A stretch of 43,135 nucleotides of DNA from Kribbella antibiotica (GCF_004349055.1 NZ_SMKX01000065.1:1-43135), one strand, 5' to 3'; counted from the stretch's first letter, positions 23,558 through 31,927 are shown. Numbers and translations are program-made. The notes: generated from the letters alone by a model not told the origin.

Positions 23558-24739
23558 ATGAGCCGGTTCCGTCTGTCGCCTACGCGTGAGCAGGAAGCGA
23601 TGTTGGCAGAGCATTGCCGACACGCACGATTCGTCTGGAACCTTGCGCTTGAGCAGTGGTCGATGTGGCGTCAGGGCAGGCGCACGAGGCCACCGCGATA
23701 CGTTGAGCAGGCACGGCAATTGACCGATGCACGCGCCGACAACGGTTGGCTGCGCCTCGGTTCCCAGATGGTGCAGCAGCAAGCGCTTCGGGACTTCGCC
23801 CAGGCCGTGAGCAACTTCTTCGCTGGCACACATCGGCGTCCGACTTGGCGTAAGGAAGGCGTAAATGAAGGCTTCCGTATCGTCGGGGGAGCGGCCCAAC
23901 GAGTTGAGCGTCTCAACCGCAGGTGGGCGCGGGTGCTCATCCCAAAGGTCGGGTGGGTCCGGCTGCGGCTGTCTCGACCGCTGCCGGAGCGGCGGTCGTA
24001 TCGCGTTACCTGTGACCGTTCCGGACGATGGCACATTGCGTTCGCGGCGATCCCTCCGCCGATCGCTGCGCCCGGTACAGGCGAGATCGTCGGGATAGAC
24101 CGCGGTATCGCGGTCTCGGCGACCTTGTCCACGGGGGAGATGCTGAAGTGCCCGGACCTCAATGACTCCGAGACATCGCGGCTGCGCAGGTTGCAGCGCC
24201 GGCTTGCCCGGTGTCAGCGTGGCTCGAGCCGCCGGGCGAAGGTCCGTAGATCGATCGCCAGGTTGAAGGCGCGCGGCGCCGACCGACGCAAGGATTGGGT
24301 GGAAAAGACAAGCACCGCCATCGCTCGTCGCTTCGACATCATTCGCGTCGAGAGCTTGCATATCCGGAACATGACGAGAAGTGCCAGTGGCACCGTCAAG
24401 GCTCCCGGTCGCCGGGTCGCCCAGAAGAGAGGGCTCAACCGCGGGATTCTTGCCAATGGATGGGGACAGCTCGTCACTCGCCTCGAGCAGAAAGCCGCAG
24501 GCAGGGTTGAACGAGTGCCCGCGGCCTATACAAGTCAGACGTGTTCGCGTTGCCGGTACAGTGCGCCCGAAAACCGCAAGAGCCAAGCGGTCTTCGAGTG
24601 CCGTGCCTGTGGGTATCGAGCGAATGCTGATGTGAATGCAGCTGTGAACATCGCGGCCGGACGGTCCGTGACTGCACGTGGAGCCGATGCTGTCCTGTCG
24701 GCGCAGAAGCGTGAACCTCAACTGACTACCTCCGCGTAG
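23558..24739 (+). CDS. tnpB: TnpB RNA-guided endonuclease (OrfB-type)
   Basis: 393 aa, full length. An N-terminal HTH/wedge region (LSPTREQEAMLAEHCRHAR) is followed by a RuvC-like nuclease with all three acidic residues: D181 in VGIDRGIA, E265 in RVESLHI and D358 in NADVNAA. A zinc ribbon lies between RuvC-II and III (C329, C332, C348, C351). TnpB proteins cut DNA next to a target-adjacent motif, guided by an omega-RNA transcribed from the element's own right end; this copy looks catalytically competent. It promotes retention of the element rather than transposition by itself. ATG 23558 is chosen; a GTG 30 bp upstream is possible. The gene is on the plus strand between two minus-strand catabolic gene pairs. 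Confidence 0.9.
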   Translation: MSRFRLSPTREQEAMLAEHCRHARFVWNLALEQWSMWRQGRRTRPPRYVEQARQLTDARADNGWLRLGSQMVQQQALRDFAQAVSNFFAGTHRRPTWRKEGVNEGFRIVGGAAQRVERLNRRWARVLIPKVGWVRLRLSRPLPERRSYRVTCDRSGRWHIAFAAIPPPIAAPGTGEIVGIDRGIAVSATLSTGEMLKCPDLNDSETSRLRRLQRRLARCQRGSSRRAKVRRSIARLKARGADRRKDWVEKTSTAIARRFDIIRVESLHIRNMTRSASGTVKAPGRRVAQKRGLNRGILANGWGQLVTRLEQKAAGRVERVPAAYTSQTCSRCRYSAPENRKSQAVFECRACGYRANADVNAAVNIAAGRSVTARGADAVLSAQKREPQLTTSA

Positions 24740-24782
24740 GAAGTTGGAATCCCAGCCCCTGCAAGGGCAGGGAGGACGTCAA
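24683..24782 (+). ncRNA. Putative omega-RNA (reRNA) scaffold of the TnpB element
   Basis: The tail of tnpB and its 3' flank carry GGAATCCCAGC, a stem CCCTGC-AAGG-GCAGGG (24757-24772) and the ending AGGACGTCAA, matching the 3' part of characterised TnpB omega-RNAs. The 5' boundary is arbitrary here (~100 nt). The natural guide would be the flank starting at 24783 (GGTGATTCCGCGGATG). Confidence 0.6.
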
Positions 24783-24919
24783 GGTGATTCCGCGGATGAA
24801 ATCCAGCGCCGTGTTAGGGAGATTGGACGATCAGCGGCACGGAACGCCTGCAGCCCGACGGACGCCGAATGGGTTGCAGGTCGTTGAATGCGAGGTGAGT
24901 CCGGAGAAAGCTGCGGCGG

Positions 24920-24948
24920 GACAGCTTTGGGTTGGATAGCTGTCTTTT
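24920..24948 (+). terminator. Intrinsic terminator-like hairpin with T run
   Basis: GACAGCT (24920-24926) pairs with AGCTGTC (24938-24944) and is followed by TTTT. It could stop tnpB/omega-RNA read-through on the plus strand. It also lies 22 bp past the end of the enolase-superfamily gene on the minus strand, so it may act in both directions. The rest of 24783-24966 shows no gene. Confidence 0.6.
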
Positions 24949-24966
24949 GGTCGTGTGCTGTAGAGC

Positions 24967-26109
24967 TCAGTTGAAGGCGAGGTCGATTGCTTCGGCGCGG
25001 ATGCGCTCTTCGTCGACCTGGATGCCTAGGCCTGGGGCGGTGGGGACCGTTGCGACGGCCTTGGTGATGGTGAGTCCTTCGACATAGAGGTCGGAGAGAA
25101 GCTCCGGCCCGTTCAGCTCGGCGGGCAGCGCGAGCTCGAGCTGACTGAAGACGTGCAGAGCGGCGGCGAGTGCGATCCCGCAGTCGGTGAGCCCGCTCGC
25201 GAGAATCTCGAGACCGCCGGAGAGCGCTGTCTGGGCGGTCTTGAGCGCGTTCCTCAACCCACCGGATTTGCAGACTTTGATCACGACGAGGTCGGCCGCC
25301 TCCAGGCGGATCGCCCTCGCGAGGTCCTGAGCGGAGAAGCTGCCTTCGTCGATCGCGACCGGGAGATCGATCATGGTGCGTAGTCGCTGCATGGCCAGCG
25401 TGTCCGTGCTGGGGACCGGTTGCTCGACGCAATGAATCGTGCGGATATCGCGGGTGCGGTCGAGTAGTTGCTTGAGCGCGCTCGGCCGGTACGACTGGTT
25501 GGCGTCCAGCCAGAGCGGTTTCCCGCCGGCGACCTCGGCCACAGTGCGGATCGCCGCGGCGTCGGCGTCCAGGTCGCCACCGATCTTCACCTTGTACGCC
25601 GAGTAGTCCGACGACTGGATGGCATGGGCGCGAACCGTCTCCTGGTCGCCGACCCCGATCGCCGAACACAACGCGATCTCGTCGTGAATCTTGCCGCCGA
25701 GGAGAGCGTGCACCGGAACGCCCGCGAGCTTGCCGGCCGCATCATGCATCGCAACGTCAACGGCGGCCCGCGCAAACGGAAAGCCGTTGGACACTGCTGG
25801 GCTGAGTCGCTTGGCGGCGCGCTGATGGAAGAGCTCGACGTCGAACGGCGTGAGCTCGAGCAGGATCGGTGTCAGGTGCCGCCGGATGATGACCGCCATC
25901 GTTTCTGCGGTCTCGTAGCTCCAGCTGGGGAGCGCTCTCTGCTCTCCCCACCCGACGATCCCGTCCTCAGTCGTGATCTTCACGAAGATGACTGCGGTCG
26001 CCTGGTCTGCCTTGGCGCCCGGTGCGCCGACGGCGCCGCTCCCCAGCACGAACTTCCGCGCGAAGGGGACCGCGACGGGAAACACCTCAACCTGTCGGAT
26101 GCGGCTCAT
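24967..26109 (-). CDS. Enolase-superfamily enzyme, mandelate racemase/muconate lactonizing type
   Basis: 380 aa, standard length. The N-terminal capping domain is followed by a TIM barrel with K-x-K (YKVKIGGD), metal ligands in LDANQSY, HCVEQPV and AIDEGSF, and a later Lys in VVIKVCKSGGL. Lysines on both faces are the pattern of the muconate-lactonizing-enzyme subgroup (cycloisomerases, o-succinylbenzoate synthase, dipeptide epimerases), not the His-Asp mandelate-racemase subgroup. The family abstracts a proton alpha to a carboxylate. ATG 26109 has GGGGGCGAG upstream. It lies 13 bp after the dehydrogenase gene, so the two form an operon. The substrate is unknown. Confidence 0.88.
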   Translation of the reverse strand: MSRIRQVEVFPVAVPFARKFVLGSGAVGAPGAKADQATAVIFVKITTEDGIVGWGEQRALPSWSYETAETMAVIIRRHLTPILLELTPFDVELFHQRAAKRLSPAVSNGFPFARAAVDVAMHDAAGKLAGVPVHALLGGKIHDEIALCSAIGVGDQETVRAHAIQSSDYSAYKVKIGGDLDADAAAIRTVAEVAGGKPLWLDANQSYRPSALKQLLDRTRDIRTIHCVEQPVPSTDTLAMQRLRTMIDLPVAIDEGSFSAQDLARAIRLEAADLVVIKVCKSGGLRNALKTAQTALSGGLEILASGLTDCGIALAAALHVFSQLELALPAELNGPELLSDLYVEGLTITKAVATVPTAPGLGIQVDEERIRAEAIDLAFN

Positions 26110-26122
26110 GAGTCTCGCCCCC

Positions 26123-27160
26123 TCACGCTGCGATCGACCAGACGGCGGGGTCCACGAAGCTGGGTCCGCGGGTGCCGTGGTCGAGCCAGCTGAGTGCGTC
26201 CTTGAGGACATAGCCCGCGAGGGCAAGATGACCTTCGGCCGTGTCACCTGCGACGTGGGGACTGAGCAACAGGTTCTCGGCGCGGAGAACACTCTCTTCG
26301 AAGCGCGGCGGCTCGGGGTCGTAGACGTCCAGGGCGGCGTAGAGGCGACCACCGAGGACGTGCTCCAGCAACGCAGCCTGGTCAATCGCGGGACCGCGCG
26401 AGGAGTTGACCACGACTGCGCCGTCGGGGATCCGGGTGATCAGCTCGCGGGTGATCATGCCCTTGGTCTCCGGCACGTTCGGAACGTGGATCGTCAAGAA
26501 CGCGCTATCTACTGTCTCTCCGAGCTCGGCCGTCCTCACCCCGAGCTGAGCAGCACGCTCGGCGTTCAAATACGGGTCGTAGACGACGATGTCGCAGCCG
26601 AACGGCTTGAGCAGCGTGATCAGCGCCCGAGCGGTACTGCTCGCCCCCACGATCCCGACCTTCGCTCCCGCCAACTCATGACCGCGGAACCCAGACTGCT
26701 TCCACCCACCGGCCCGAATCGCACCATCGAAGCGCGGCAGCCGCCGGGCCAGCGTGAGCATCGACGCGAGGCAGTACTCGCCGACCGACCACGCAATCCG
26801 CGGTCCTGCGGAGAACACGCTCACGCCCTGATCAAGGATCGCCGGATCGATCAGGTTCTTCACCGTGCCGGCCGCGTGCGCGACCACCTTCGGCCCGGTT
26901 CCGGCCGACCACAGTTCCTTGCCGAGCGTCGGCGTACCCCAGCTGGTCAGTACGACATCCGCACCGGCCGCCAGTTCGGGAACGGCAGCGGGGTCGAGCG
27001 CGGCCGGCTTGGTCGGGTCGTCCACTCCGGCCAGATGCTGCTCGCCGGCCCAGACCACCTCGAAACGCTCGTCCAGCAGGCGCCGGGTCGCGGGGTCCAC
27101 CACATCGGCGGCCCGCGCGGGGGACAGCAGCGCGGCCAGTCTCAGCCGAGAGTCAGGCAC
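26123..27160 (-). CDS. D-2-hydroxyacid dehydrogenase family protein
   Basis: 345 aa. The two-domain D-isomer-specific 2-hydroxyacid dehydrogenase layout is clear. Catalytic residues are in place: Arg in VVNSSRGPAID, Glu in LDVYDPEPP and His in LLSPHVAGD. The nucleotide-binding loop reads VGIVGASSTARAL where G-x-G-x-x-G is usual, so the second and third glycines are Ser and Ala; cofactor affinity may be altered. GTG 27160 is set by GGAG 7-8 nt upstream and by the start of conserved sequence. First gene of the operon with the enolase-superfamily gene and divergent from LysR. It probably oxidises or reduces a sugar-acid-derived 2-hydroxyacid. Confidence 0.87.
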   Translation of the reverse strand: MPDSRLRLAALLSPARAADVVDPATRRLLDERFEVVWAGEQHLAGVDDPTKPAALDPAAVPELAAGADVVLTSWGTPTLGKELWSAGTGPKVVAHAAGTVKNLIDPAILDQGVSVFSAGPRIAWSVGEYCLASMLTLARRLPRFDGAIRAGGWKQSGFRGHELAGAKVGIVGASSTARALITLLKPFGCDIVVYDPYLNAERAAQLGVRTAELGETVDSAFLTIHVPNVPETKGMITRELITRIPDGAVVVNSSRGPAIDQAALLEHVLGGRLYAALDVYDPEPPRFEESVLRAENLLLSPHVAGDTAEGHLALAGYVLKDALSWLDHGTRGPSFVDPAVWSIAA

Positions 27161-27257
27161 AGGGTCAGCTCCTTCAGATCGTCGATGATCCTGACGGTAG
27201 GCGCTTTCCGTTATGCAGGTCCAAGCCCGATTTCGCATGAACCGATACCGTGCCGGT

Positions 27258-28139
27258 ATGGATCTCTCGCTCCAGCAGCTCCGCGGGTTCGTCGCCGTGG
27301 CCGAGGAACTCCACTACGGTCGCGCCGCTCAGCGCCTGAACCTGACCCAGCCGCCGCTCACCCGCCAGATCCAGGGCCTGGAGCGCGCTCTCGATGTCCG
27401 CCTGTTCGACCGAACCGGCCGTGGAGTCCGGCTCACCGCCGCCGGTGACGCGTTCCTCGACCACGCTCGCCGCGTCCTCGCGCTCCTCGATGTAGCTCCC
27501 GCGGCCGCGCGCCGGGCTGCCGACGGGCACACCGGCACGCTGCGGATCGCCTTCACTGCGATCGGCGCGTACGCCGTACTGGCTGATTTCCTGACCACGG
27601 TCGCCGAGCATGCGCCGGCAGTCACTGCGGAGCTCACCGAGCTTGTTAGCCCCGACCAATTCGAGGCGCTCGCAGACCTGAAGATCGACATCGGCCTGGT
27701 GCGGCCACCGATCCCGGCGCAATTCGCCTCGGTGCTCGTCCACTCGGAGGACCTGGTGCTCGCCGTACCGGCTGATCACCCGCTGGCGGTGGGGGAGTCG
27801 GCGGTGACGCTGGCCGAGGTCACCGAGGAATACATCGGGTACAGCCCGGAGGGATCGCAGTACCTGCATGACATCTGCGCGGCGATGATCGGCATGGACC
27901 GGTACGCCGTCAGCCAGCTCGCCTCGCAGGTTCCGACCATGCTGGCGCTCGTCCGGGCCGGGTTGGGGTGTGCGCTGATCCCGCGCTCGATCATGGCGAT
28001 GCGGGTCGAGGGCGTGAGCTACCGCGAACTGGAAGCGGCCGACGCGCACTCGGTCACGTTGCACGCCTGCTGGAGTCCCGACAATCCGAACCCGGCCTTG
28101 CAACGGCTGACGGCAAGCTTGACTTCGAGTGCGCTCTAG
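27258..28139 (+). CDS. LysR-family transcriptional regulator
   Basis: 293 aa. The N-terminal winged HTH (LQQLRGFVAVAEELHYGRAAQRLNLTQPPLTRQIQGLE) is typical, followed by a two-lobe effector domain. ATG 27258 begins the conserved MDLSLQQLRGF. It is divergent from the hydroxyacid dehydrogenase operon, the classic LysR arrangement; an ATGC...GCAT inverted pair (27213-27238) lies between, but no perfect T-N11-A box was found. It is followed after 17 bp by the SDR gene, so it could regulate either neighbour. Confidence 0.9.
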   Translation: MDLSLQQLRGFVAVAEELHYGRAAQRLNLTQPPLTRQIQGLERALDVRLFDRTGRGVRLTAAGDAFLDHARRVLALLDVAPAAARRAADGHTGTLRIAFTAIGAYAVLADFLTTVAEHAPAVTAELTELVSPDQFEALADLKIDIGLVRPPIPAQFASVLVHSEDLVLAVPADHPLAVGESAVTLAEVTEEYIGYSPEGSQYLHDICAAMIGMDRYAVSQLASQVPTMLALVRAGLGCALIPRSIMAMRVEGVSYRELEAADAHSVTLHACWSPDNPNPALQRLTASLTSSAL

Positions 28140-28156
28140 CTCGTAGTGTCCGAGGT

Positions 28157-29107
28157 ATGACTGGACAGCAAGCAATCGGCTCCGGATTCGGGCATGACAG
28201 CACAGCGGACGACGTTCTCGAAGGTATCGACCTGACCGGCAAGCTCGCGGTCGTCACCGGCGGCTACTCCGGCCTCGGTCTGGAGACCACCCGCGCGCTG
28301 GTGAAGGCCGGCGCTCACGTGGTCGTCCCGGCTCGTCGCCCAGACGCAGCCAAAGAGGCACTCTCTGAGATCGCCGGAGTGGAGATCGACGAGCTGGATC
28401 TGGGTGATCTGGACAGCGTTCGCGCGTTCGCCGACCGGTTCCTCGCCTCGGGGCGCAGCATCGACCTGATGATCGACAACGCCGCGATCATGGCCGCTCC
28501 GGAGACCCGCGTCGGCCCGGGCTGGGAGGCGCAGTTCGCGACCAACCACCTCGGCCATTTCACTCTGGTGAACCGGCTCTGGCCGGCGCTCGCTGCCGAC
28601 GGTGGCGCCCGGGTGATCTCGGTGTCGTCGAGCGGGCACCGGCGCTCGGACATCCGCTGGGACGATCTGCAATTCGGGCAGGGCTACGACAAGTGGGCGG
28701 CGTACGGGCAGGCCAAGACCGCAAACGCTCTCTTCGCCGTGCAACTCGATGCCCTCGGCAAGGATTCCGGTGTCCGCGCCTTCGCGCTGCATCCCGGCGG
28801 CATCCTGACCCCGCTGCAGCGGCATCTGGAGCGCGAGGAGATGGTCGGTTTCGGCTGGATCGATGCCGACGGCAACCCGCTCAACCCCGGGTTCAAGTCG
28901 CCTGAGCAGGGCGCGGCGACGCAGGTCTGGGCAGCCACCTCACCGAAGCTAGAGGGCCTCGGCGGGCTGTTCTGCGAGGACTGCGAGATCGCCGAACTCT
29001 CCACTGACGACAGCCCCGGCGTCCGCCCGTACGCCGTCGACCCGGCCTCGGCCGCCCGGCTCTGGACGGTATCCGCGGAACTGACCGGAGAGAACGCGTT
29101 CCGGTAA
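28157..29107 (+). CDS. Short-chain dehydrogenase/reductase
   Basis: 316 aa. Rossmann motif TGGYSGLG (T-G-x3-G-x-G), IDNAAIM in the position of NNAG, catalytic Ser in SVSSSGH, and Y-x-x-x-K in AAYGQAKTANAL. The length and the ~25-residue N-terminal extension (before LTGKLAVVTGG) resemble the retinol-dehydrogenase/oxidoreductase-type SDRs of actinobacteria. Substrate unknown. Two close Cys near the C-terminus (FCEDCEIAEL) are unusual for the fold. Start ATG 28157 with GAGG just upstream. Confidence 0.88.
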   Translation: MTGQQAIGSGFGHDSTADDVLEGIDLTGKLAVVTGGYSGLGLETTRALVKAGAHVVVPARRPDAAKEALSEIAGVEIDELDLGDLDSVRAFADRFLASGRSIDLMIDNAAIMAAPETRVGPGWEAQFATNHLGHFTLVNRLWPALAADGGARVISVSSSGHRRSDIRWDDLQFGQGYDKWAAYGQAKTANALFAVQLDALGKDSGVRAFALHPGGILTPLQRHLEREEMVGFGWIDADGNPLNPGFKSPEQGAATQVWAATSPKLEGLGGLFCEDCEIAELSTDDSPGVRPYAVDPASAARLWTVSAELTGENAFR

Positions 29108-29118
29108 GGTCCCACGCA

Positions 29119-29898
29119 GTGTCTGTCCCAACGTCATCTCCCGATCTCATCAGCCGCCTGCGCGCGGCCGGCTGCGTGTTCGCCGAGGATGAGGCTGCGC
29201 TGATCACGTCGACCGCGCGGGACGCAGCTGACCTGGAGGCGATGACCGAGCGTCGCGTCTCCGGGGTTCCGCTGGAGTACGTGCTGGGTTGGGCGTCGTT
29301 CTGCGGACTACGGATCGCCGTCGATCCCGGGGTGTTCATCCCACGTCGCCGTACCGAGTTCCTGGTCGCGCAGGCGCTGCGGGTGACCGCCCCGGGCGCA
29401 GTCGTCGTCGACCTCGGCTGCGGCTCGGGTGCATTGGGCGCGGCGATCGCGGCTGAACGGAACGTGTCGCTGTACGCGGCCGACATCGAGCCGGCCGCGG
29501 TCCGCTGCGCTGCCCGCAATCTCAAGCCTTGGCAGGGAGCGGTCTCCCAAGGCGACCTGTACGACGCGCTGCCCGCCGAGCTCCGCGGGCGGATCAACAT
29601 CCTGCTCTCGAACGTGCCCTACGTTCCCACCGACGAGATCCGCCTACTGCCGCCCGAGGCCCGCCTGTACGAACCGCAGATCACGCTCGACGGCGGCCCC
29701 GACGGTCTGACCACACTGCGCCGCGTCGCGGCCGGCGCAGCCGACTGGCTCGCACCGGGCGGACACCTCTTCGTCGAGATGAGCGATCAACAGGCCCCGC
29801 TGGCACAAGCTGTGCTCACCTCACACGGGCTGGTCGCGGAGATCACCGTCGACGAAGAGCTCGGCGCGAATGTTGTCCACGGCACCTATCTGCCGTAG
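29119..29898 (+). CDS. PrmC/HemK-related class I methyltransferase (putative protein glutamine-N5 methyltransferase)
   Basis: 259 aa. An N-terminal helical substrate domain (ALITSTARDAADLEAMTERR... PLEYVLGWASF) precedes a SAM-binding fold with VDLGCGSGALG. The catalytic motif is NVPY (LLSNVPYVP) instead of the NPPY of PrmC, as in the PrmC-related family TIGR03704 whose substrate is not known. True PrmC methylates the GGQ glutamine of release factors; this protein may be a paralogue. GTG 29119, 11 bp after the SDR stop. It is convergent with the SRPBCC genes. Confidence 0.85.
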   Translation: MSVPTSSPDLISRLRAAGCVFAEDEAALITSTARDAADLEAMTERRVSGVPLEYVLGWASFCGLRIAVDPGVFIPRRRTEFLVAQALRVTAPGAVVVDLGCGSGALGAAIAAERNVSLYAADIEPAAVRCAARNLKPWQGAVSQGDLYDALPAELRGRINILLSNVPYVPTDEIRLLPPEARLYEPQITLDGGPDGLTTLRRVAAGAADWLAPGGHLFVEMSDQQAPLAQAVLTSHGLVAEITVDEELGANVVHGTYLP

Positions 29899-29935
29899 TT
29901 GCCCGGCACCACTACCCGTCCATCGGTACGCCGCG

Positions 29936-30427
29936 TCAGCTCGCCTCTTCGCGGACGTCCTTGCCTTGTTCGGCGAACGCCTTGAAATCTTCCAGGTGCT
30001 GTTGCGACTGCTTGTGAAAGGTCCTCGGCATGAGCAGCCCCACCAGCCGCATCATCAGGCCGCTGAACCGGAATTCGCTGTCCTGCTCCCAGAGCGTTGT
30101 GTCCGGACCGGCTTCGATCAGTCGATCGCGGGCGACGCTCCACATGCCCGGGCCGACGACCTCGCGGTCGAAGTGAACGATGGTTCCGGGTGGGATGTTG
30201 TGCAGGTCGGCCGGTTCCCGGCGGGTGACCGTCTCGGAGAGCTCCATCGTCTGCTTCCCGGACTGCATCACGACCCGCGACTTGGTCCCGAGCTCCCCGT
30301 GGATCCCACTCACCGGCTCGTGCTCGACCAGGCCGCGCAGCCACTTCGGTAGGTGGGCCGGGTTGGCGAGCAATTGGGCGACCTGCTCTCGCGGCAGCGC
30401 GATCTCGATCGAGTTCGTGTACTTCAT
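29936..30427 (-). CDS. SRPBCC-family protein (polyketide cyclase/START-like)
   Basis: 163 aa, one START/Bet v1-like domain: an N-terminal strand (KYTNSIEIALPREQVAQLLANPAHLPKWLRG) and a C-terminal long helix (LMPRTFHKQSQQHLEDFKAFAEQ). Such proteins bind hydrophobic ligands or lipids; no enzyme activity can be assigned. Its start overlaps the end of the next SRPBCC gene (ATGA at 30424-30427), so the two are translationally coupled. Confidence 0.85.
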   Translation of the reverse strand: MKYTNSIEIALPREQVAQLLANPAHLPKWLRGLVEHEPVSGIHGELGTKSRVVMQSGKQTMELSETVTRREPADLHNIPPGTIVHFDREVVGPGMWSVARDRLIEAGPDTTLWEQDSEFRFSGLMMRLVGLLMPRTFHKQSQQHLEDFKAFAEQGKDVREEAS

Positions 30428-31047
30428 GGCGTTCCTTCTAGATCGGGTGCGTAGAACTTGGTGGTGGCCTCGACTGCGGCCCCGACGTGCTCCGCTTCAC
30501 CACCAGCGGCCAGGTGAGCCTCGCCCCAGGCCGCGGCGCTGCGCCGGATGAACTCGCGCGGGACCTCGTCCTGGTCGCCGTCCGCGAGCAGCCGGGCCAG
30601 GGCCAGGAGGGCGAGATCCCAGCCGACGCCGCCGGCGCCGGGGCCATAGACCGGGAAGAGTGGCTCCTCAACGATCGCCGCGTGGATCAGCTCGAACTCG
30701 GTATCGCCGGTCGGGCCTGGGGTCAGGCGAACTTCCACCTCGCTTGTGCCGGGCCAGGCGTCGGCCCCGTAGAGCCAGGACACCTTCAGCAGACGTGGCG
30801 GCTCGCACTGGAGGATCTCGCCGTGCTCATCACCGCCCAGCTCGAACCTGCCACCAATCCGCAGGTCTCCGGTGACCGGCTTCAACCAGCGAGGCAGCCG
30901 CTCGGGGCTGGTGAGAGCGTCCCAAACCTCGTCGATGTGCGCTTTGTAGCGACGACGCAGCTCGATGGTGTACGCCGCACCGGCGGGCACGGCGCCCTTG
31001 CCCATCGCCCGACGCGCGGCAGCCAACTCGTCCAGTACATCTCTCAT
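30424..31047 (-). CDS. SRPBCC protein of AHSA1 type
   Basis: 207 aa. The START-like core (YTIELRRRYKAHIDEVWDALTSPERLPRWLKPVTGDLRIGGRFEL) is the AHSA1 pattern of bacterial proteins often paired with an ArsR regulator; no ArsR gene is present here. The ~25 N-terminal residues and the C-terminal helix extend the domain. The start ATG 31047 lies ~23 bp from the palindrome at 31070. First gene of a two-gene minus-strand operon. Confidence 0.85.
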   Translation of the reverse strand: MRDVLDELAAARRAMGKGAVPAGAAYTIELRRRYKAHIDEVWDALTSPERLPRWLKPVTGDLRIGGRFELGGDEHGEILQCEPPRLLKVSWLYGADAWPGTSEVEVRLTPGPTGDTEFELIHAAIVEEPLFPVYGPGAGGVGWDLALLALARLLADGDQDEVPREFIRRSAAAWGEAHLAAGGEAEHVGAAVEATTKFYAPDLEGTP

Positions 31048-31069
31048 TGCGCCGGATCATACCGATCCG

Positions 31070-31083
31070 CGCTTATATAAGCG
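31070..31083. promoter_or_regulatory. 14-bp palindrome in divergent promoter region
   Basis: CGCTTATATAAGCG is a perfect dyad between the AHSA1-type gene (start 31047) and the APH-type kinase gene (start 31163). TATATA at its centre can serve as a -10 for either strand, so a bound regulator could control both directions. The regulator type is unknown; ArsR-like is a guess based on what usually controls AHSA1 genes. Confidence 0.5.
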
Positions 31084-31162
31084 AGTCCTGATGCTTCAGT
31101 GTCGCGGCCGGAGGCGCTCCTTGCGCTCTGTACCCTCTTCGAGGTGGTCAGCCAGGTGATCT

Positions 31163-31927
31163 ATGCAGCCAACTGAAGCCAGCCGGTACGGCGCTGCCGT
31201 GCTCGGACCGATCGCTTCCACCGAGCCGGTAGCGGGGTTCGTCGGAAACCAGACCTTCCGCCTGCGGGCCGCGTCTGGCGCGGTCGCCTACCTGAAGACC
31301 GGCGCCGCGATCGCCGCTGAGGCGCACGCGATCGGGGCCGCCCGAGAGCTCGGAGTTCCCGCGCCCCGGATCCTCGCGACCGACCTGACCGTGCCCTATC
31401 TGCTCACCGCCGAACTGCCCGGCGCACCGTCCGAGGCGCCTGCCGTAGTCCGCGCGGCCGCGAGCTGCCTGCGCCAACTTCACACCGTGCACGCCGACGC
31501 CGACTGGGCCGCCACGCTGCTTGAGCCCGTGCAGGTGCTCGATGAACTCGTCCCGTCAGACCTCGCCGACCAACTGCGGAGGGTGCTGCCGCCGTTCATC
31601 GCCGAGGTTTCCGAGGTGCCGCCCGTACTGCTGCACGGCGATCTGCACGTGCGCCACCTGTACGCCGAGTCCGGCCGGCTGAGCGGGATTCTCGACTGGG
31701 GCGACAGCATGTACGGCGATCCGCTGTTCGACGTCGCGCGGTTCACGATGACCGCCGATGCCGACGTGGTGCTCGCCGGCTACGGGTTGAGCGCCAACCG
31801 CGAGCTCGACCGGATCTTCTCGCAGTACCGGATCCTGTGGTCGTTGATGGCACTGCGCGCCGAGATCGCCGCCGGCGGGGACTGGATCGACCCGCACGTA
31901 CGGCGCATCGCGGCCGAGCTCAGTTGA
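31163..31927 (+). CDS. Aminoglycoside-phosphotransferase (APH)-fold kinase
   Basis: 254 aa APH/choline-kinase fold. The catalytic loop is LLHGDLHVRHLY, where the usual HGDxxxxN Asn is His, and the Mg-binding segment is GILDWGDSMYGDPLFDVARF. The nucleotide-loop region (NQTFRLRAASGAVAYLK) contains the conserved Lys. Related proteins phosphorylate small molecules such as aminoglycosides or homoserine; the substrate is unknown and resistance should not be assumed. The last 8 bp overlap the convergent UMP kinase-like gene. Confidence 0.82.
   Translation: MQPTEASRYGAAVLGPIASTEPVAGFVGNQTFRLRAASGAVAYLKTGAAIAAEAHAIGAARELGVPAPRILATDLTVPYLLTAELPGAPSEAPAVVRAAASCLRQLHTVHADADWAATLLEPVQVLDELVPSDLADQLRRVLPPFIAEVSEVPPVLLHGDLHVRHLYAESGRLSGILDWGDSMYGDPLFDVARFTMTADADVVLAGYGLSANRELDRIFSQYRILWSLMALRAEIAAGGDWIDPHVRRIAAELS

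Larger units (their letters stand above)
23558..24782 (+). mobile_element. Solo tnpB element (IS200/IS605, IS1341-like); right end at 24782, left end not resolved
   Basis: It consists of an intact tnpB and a typical right end: a small hairpin then AGGACGTCAA. No tnpA is present. The right boundary (GTCAA, 24778-24782) is set by similarity to known TnpB element ends. The left end and its target-adjacent motif must lie within 23452-23557 but could not be fixed by eye. Confidence 0.7.

Noticed and set aside
31163..31927. Aminoglycoside resistance gene
   Set aside because: The fold is APH-like, but the HGDxxxxN Asn is replaced by His and nothing ties it to aminoglycosides, so only a generic kinase call is made.
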